A DNA stretch of 64,000 nt from JAFDZV01 sp035549015 (lineage in GTDB: Bacteria > Bacteroidota > Ignavibacteria > OLB7): assembly GCA_035549015.1 (NCBI GenBank), contig DASZRW010000042.1, forward strand, positions 1 to 64,000. Reading direction: 5' to 3'. Below are positions 62,142 through 64,000 of this stretch, in pieces; position 1 is the stretch's first letter; the number at the start of each line of letters is the position of its first letter. Made by a program: the position numbers and the translations under genes. Under the pieces are notes generated by a model. It saw only the letters and a list, made by a program, of their open reading frames with translations. It was not told the origin of the DNA and did no database searches.

Positions 62142-63854
62142 ATGCACGATCGACCGTTGATTTCCGCCGCCGCCACGCACGACCTGGGAACGCTGCTGGA
62201 GTTCAGCCGCATTCTCAACGAGTGCGATTCGCGCGAGGTGATCTTCAGCAACGTTCTTCTTTCGTTGATGGGGAAGCTGGGCCTTGGGCGTGCCGGCGTT
62301 GCGGTTCCGGTGGGGGACGGAACGTTCATTGTGGAGCATGTCAAGGGAGGGGCTGCGGATCTGATGGGGCTGCAGGTTTCATGGAATCCTGCTCGATGCC
62401 ATGGCATCTACCCTGTGGAAGACGCCTTTGTCCTGCGGGAGGAGCGCGAGTGCGCCGCAGCCGCCAGGGTGGCACAGGTGATGCCGGTGACATCGGGCGA
62501 GAGCATGTATGCCCTTCTGCTTCTGGGTTCGCCGCTGGTGCGTACGATATCGGAGGGGGAGGCGCTCAGTTATACGCTGTTGATAGGGGCGATCGCGGCG
62601 ATGGCGCTGGAGGGGTGCGAGACACGCAGTTCGCTCTACGAAGCCAACCGCCGTCTCGAGCGGCGCATTCACCGTCTGCGCTCGCTCTTCGAGGCGGTGC
62701 GCGAGTTCAGCGCCCTTCTGGATCAGGGCGCCATTCTCCGGCTGCTTGGATTCACCTTGATGGGGGAGATGGCGATCTCGCGCTTCTGCGTTGCGTTGAG
62801 TGCCGGAGGAACCTACCGTGAGGTGGTGAACCATCGGTTCAGTGCCGCGTTCCCGCCCGAGGTGCTGGCGATCGTTGCCGGGTGGGGAATGCGGGTTTTC
62901 AACGAGCGCCGGGGATTGAACGATCAGGAGGCGACGCTTTTCGATCTCGGCGTACGCGCCACGGTGCCGATGGAGGCGCAGGGGAATCTCCGCGGGCTGC
63001 TGCTGGTTGGGGAGCGCCTGCAATACGATTTCGACGAGGAGGATGTGGAGTATCTGGCGTCGCTGGCGAACCTTGCGATCGGGGCGCTGGAGAATGCCCG
63101 GCTGCTGGAGGAGATGATCGTGAAGGAGCGCATGGAGGAGGACCTCCGGATTGCCGCCGATATCCAGCAGGCACTGCTTCCGCGGGCGCTCCCGGCAATC
63201 GCCGGCTACGAACTGGCGGCGCAGACAACGCCCACGCAGCAGGTTGGCGGCGACTGCTACGATGCAATCGAACTGCACGATGGGCGCGTGCTGATCACGA
63301 TAGCCGATGTCTCCGGCAAGGGAACGCCCGCCTCGCTCCTGATGGCGAGCGTCCAGGCGGCCGTGCGTGCGCTTGCACAGCTCAGCCTGCCGCTGGATGA
63401 TTTCGTTGCCCGGGTCAACGATGTGATCTACAACAATACGGCTCCGGACAAGTTCATCACCGCCTTTTTCGGTGTGATCGATCCGGCCTCCCATCTGTTC
63501 ACCTATGTCAATGCCGGCCACAATCCTCCATTCCTCTTCTCGGCCGACGGCATGGCCAAGCTGGAATGTGGTGGCGTGATTCTGGGAATCATGCCCTCGC
63601 TGATTCCATACATGGTTGGAACGATAGCGCTTCAGCCGGAAGATCTGCTGCTGCTTTACACCGACGGTGTGAACGAAGCGTTCGACACGCATCAACAGGA
63701 ATACGGCGAGGCGCGGATGCAGGCGCTCTTCGCAAACAACCGCACCGGTTCCGCGATGGAGGCCCTGGAGCGGCTGCGCGCCGATGTACGGCGGTTCATC
63801 GGCACCGCGCCGCAGTCCGACGATATCACCATCGTGACGCTGCGCCGGATCTGA
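62142..63854 (+). CDS. PP2C-type serine phosphatase with GAF domain (SpoIIE/RsbU-like)
   Basis: 570 residues. The N-terminal ~160 residues form one GAF-like unit (GTLLEFSRILNECDSREVIF), a short coiled segment follows (SSLYEANRRLERRIHRLRSL), then a second GAF (about 185-325: AVREFSALLDQGAILRLLGF). A linker helix (NARLLEEMIVKERMEEDLRI) leads to the SpoIIE domain: ADIQQALLPRALP, VGGDCYDAIELHDGRVLITI, ADVSGKGTPASLLMASVQA, YVNAGHNPPFLF, LLLLYTDGVNEAFD, SDDITIVTLRR, with all metal-binding Asp present. Dephosphorylates an anti-sigma-antagonist in partner-switching signalling, controlled by whatever the GAFs sense. No STAS or RsbW partner is in the window. Confidence 0.92.
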   Translation: MHDRPLISAAATHDLGTLLEFSRILNECDSREVIFSNVLLSLMGKLGLGRAGVAVPVGDGTFIVEHVKGGAADLMGLQVSWNPARCHGIYPVEDAFVLREERECAAAARVAQVMPVTSGESMYALLLLGSPLVRTISEGEALSYTLLIGAIAAMALEGCETRSSLYEANRRLERRIHRLRSLFEAVREFSALLDQGAILRLLGFTLMGEMAISRFCVALSAGGTYREVVNHRFSAAFPPEVLAIVAGWGMRVFNERRGLNDQEATLFDLGVRATVPMEAQGNLRGLLLVGERLQYDFDEEDVEYLASLANLAIGALENARLLEEMIVKERMEEDLRIAADIQQALLPRALPAIAGYELAAQTTPTQQVGGDCYDAIELHDGRVLITIADVSGKGTPASLLMASVQAAVRALAQLSLPLDDFVARVNDVIYNNTAPDKFITAFFGVIDPASHLFTYVNAGHNPPFLFSADGMAKLECGGVILGIMPSLIPYMVGTIALQPEDLLLLYTDGVNEAFDTHQQEYGEARMQALFANNRTGSAMEALERLRADVRRFIGTAPQSDDITIVTLRRI

Positions 63855-64000
63855 ACGCCCGCACCCGGCTCATGGACTTGGGTATTCCTGCCGCTCGCGG
63901 CCGGCCGCAGGCGATTATGCCGCATATTATTTTACGAGAGCGCTCGCGCCGCTTGATAATAAGTTCGGTGCCGTTGTAGCTTCACACTCCGACCCGGTTC
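63855..64000. other. window end, non-coding as far as seen
   Basis: 146 bases after the phosphatase stop codon, AT-richer near 63920-63965. No gene begins here within the window; may hold the promoter of the next gene. Confidence 0.4.

Overview
The window is GC-rich, densely coded bacterial DNA, almost certainly chromosomal, from a Gram-negative, didermic member of the Bacteroidota/Chlorobiota (FCB) superphylum. The reasons are: at least eight long secreted proteins with C-terminal domains of the type IX secretion (Por) kind, most ending in a basic residue; an LpxH-like lipid A enzyme; OmpA-type and other beta-barrel proteins; several lipoproteins with clear lipoboxes; and a fused E1 alpha-beta 2-oxoacid dehydrogenase, a gene form common in that group. 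The combination of very high GC, IgGFc-binding-like giant proteins and Por tails resembles Kapabacteria-like lineages, but that placement is inference. No rRNA, tRNA, CRISPR array, transposase or phage gene was found.

Region 1 (1-13.4 kb) is a head-to-tail family of five large secreted paralogs on the + strand, the first cut by the window edge. They share an IgGFc-binding-like N-terminal region, Hydin/ASH-like Ig modules and a C-terminal sorting domain; one copy has lost the Ig modules. A perfect bidirectional terminator at 13444-13474 closes the array.

Region 2 (13.5-28.6 kb) is mostly housekeeping: E1 dehydrogenase, thioredoxin, an SDR reductase, a small helical protein and replicative helicase dnaB on the - strand. 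A cluster of DnaA boxes lies upstream of dnaB (candidate origin or DnaA-controlled promoter). Then come a lipoprotein and an outer-membrane barrel (+), a lipoprotein, a DUF445 protein, nusB, a YdcF/DUF218 membrane protein overlapping an orphan FecE-like ABC ATPase (-), and a ROK sugar kinase (+).

Region 3 (28.7-40.4 kb) starts with an unusual lipoprotein made of five cysteine-rich repeats and an OmpA-family protein (+). It continues with a YejABEF-like oligopeptide importer on the - strand (binding protein, two permeases, two separate ATPases) that has a membrane glycosyltransferase inserted between its two ATPase genes.

Region 4 (40.7-64 kb) holds a large secreted glycoside-hydrolase-like protein, LpxH, an aldehyde dehydrogenase, a DEDDh exonuclease, an unknown soluble protein, a sorting-tagged secreted protein followed by a barrel protein with two OmpA domains, a heme-motif/beta-propeller lipoprotein and a choice-of-anchor-B secreted protein. 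After these come a parvulin-type foldase and a lytic transglycosylase (-), a small acidic protein translationally coupled to a phospholipase-D-type lipoprotein, a CrtA-like monooxygenase and a SpoIIE-type phosphatase (+).

The unifying theme is the cell envelope: export and sorting of large surface proteins, outer-membrane folding (parvulin), peptidoglycan anchoring and turnover (OmpA domains, lytic transglycosylase), lipid A synthesis and peptide uptake. No single complete novel system is proven. The strongest candidates for something undescribed are the five-paralog surface-protein array, the DxCC-repeat lipoprotein, the CX4CH heme-motif propeller protein, the glycosyltransferase-containing peptide importer, and the small-protein/PLD pair.
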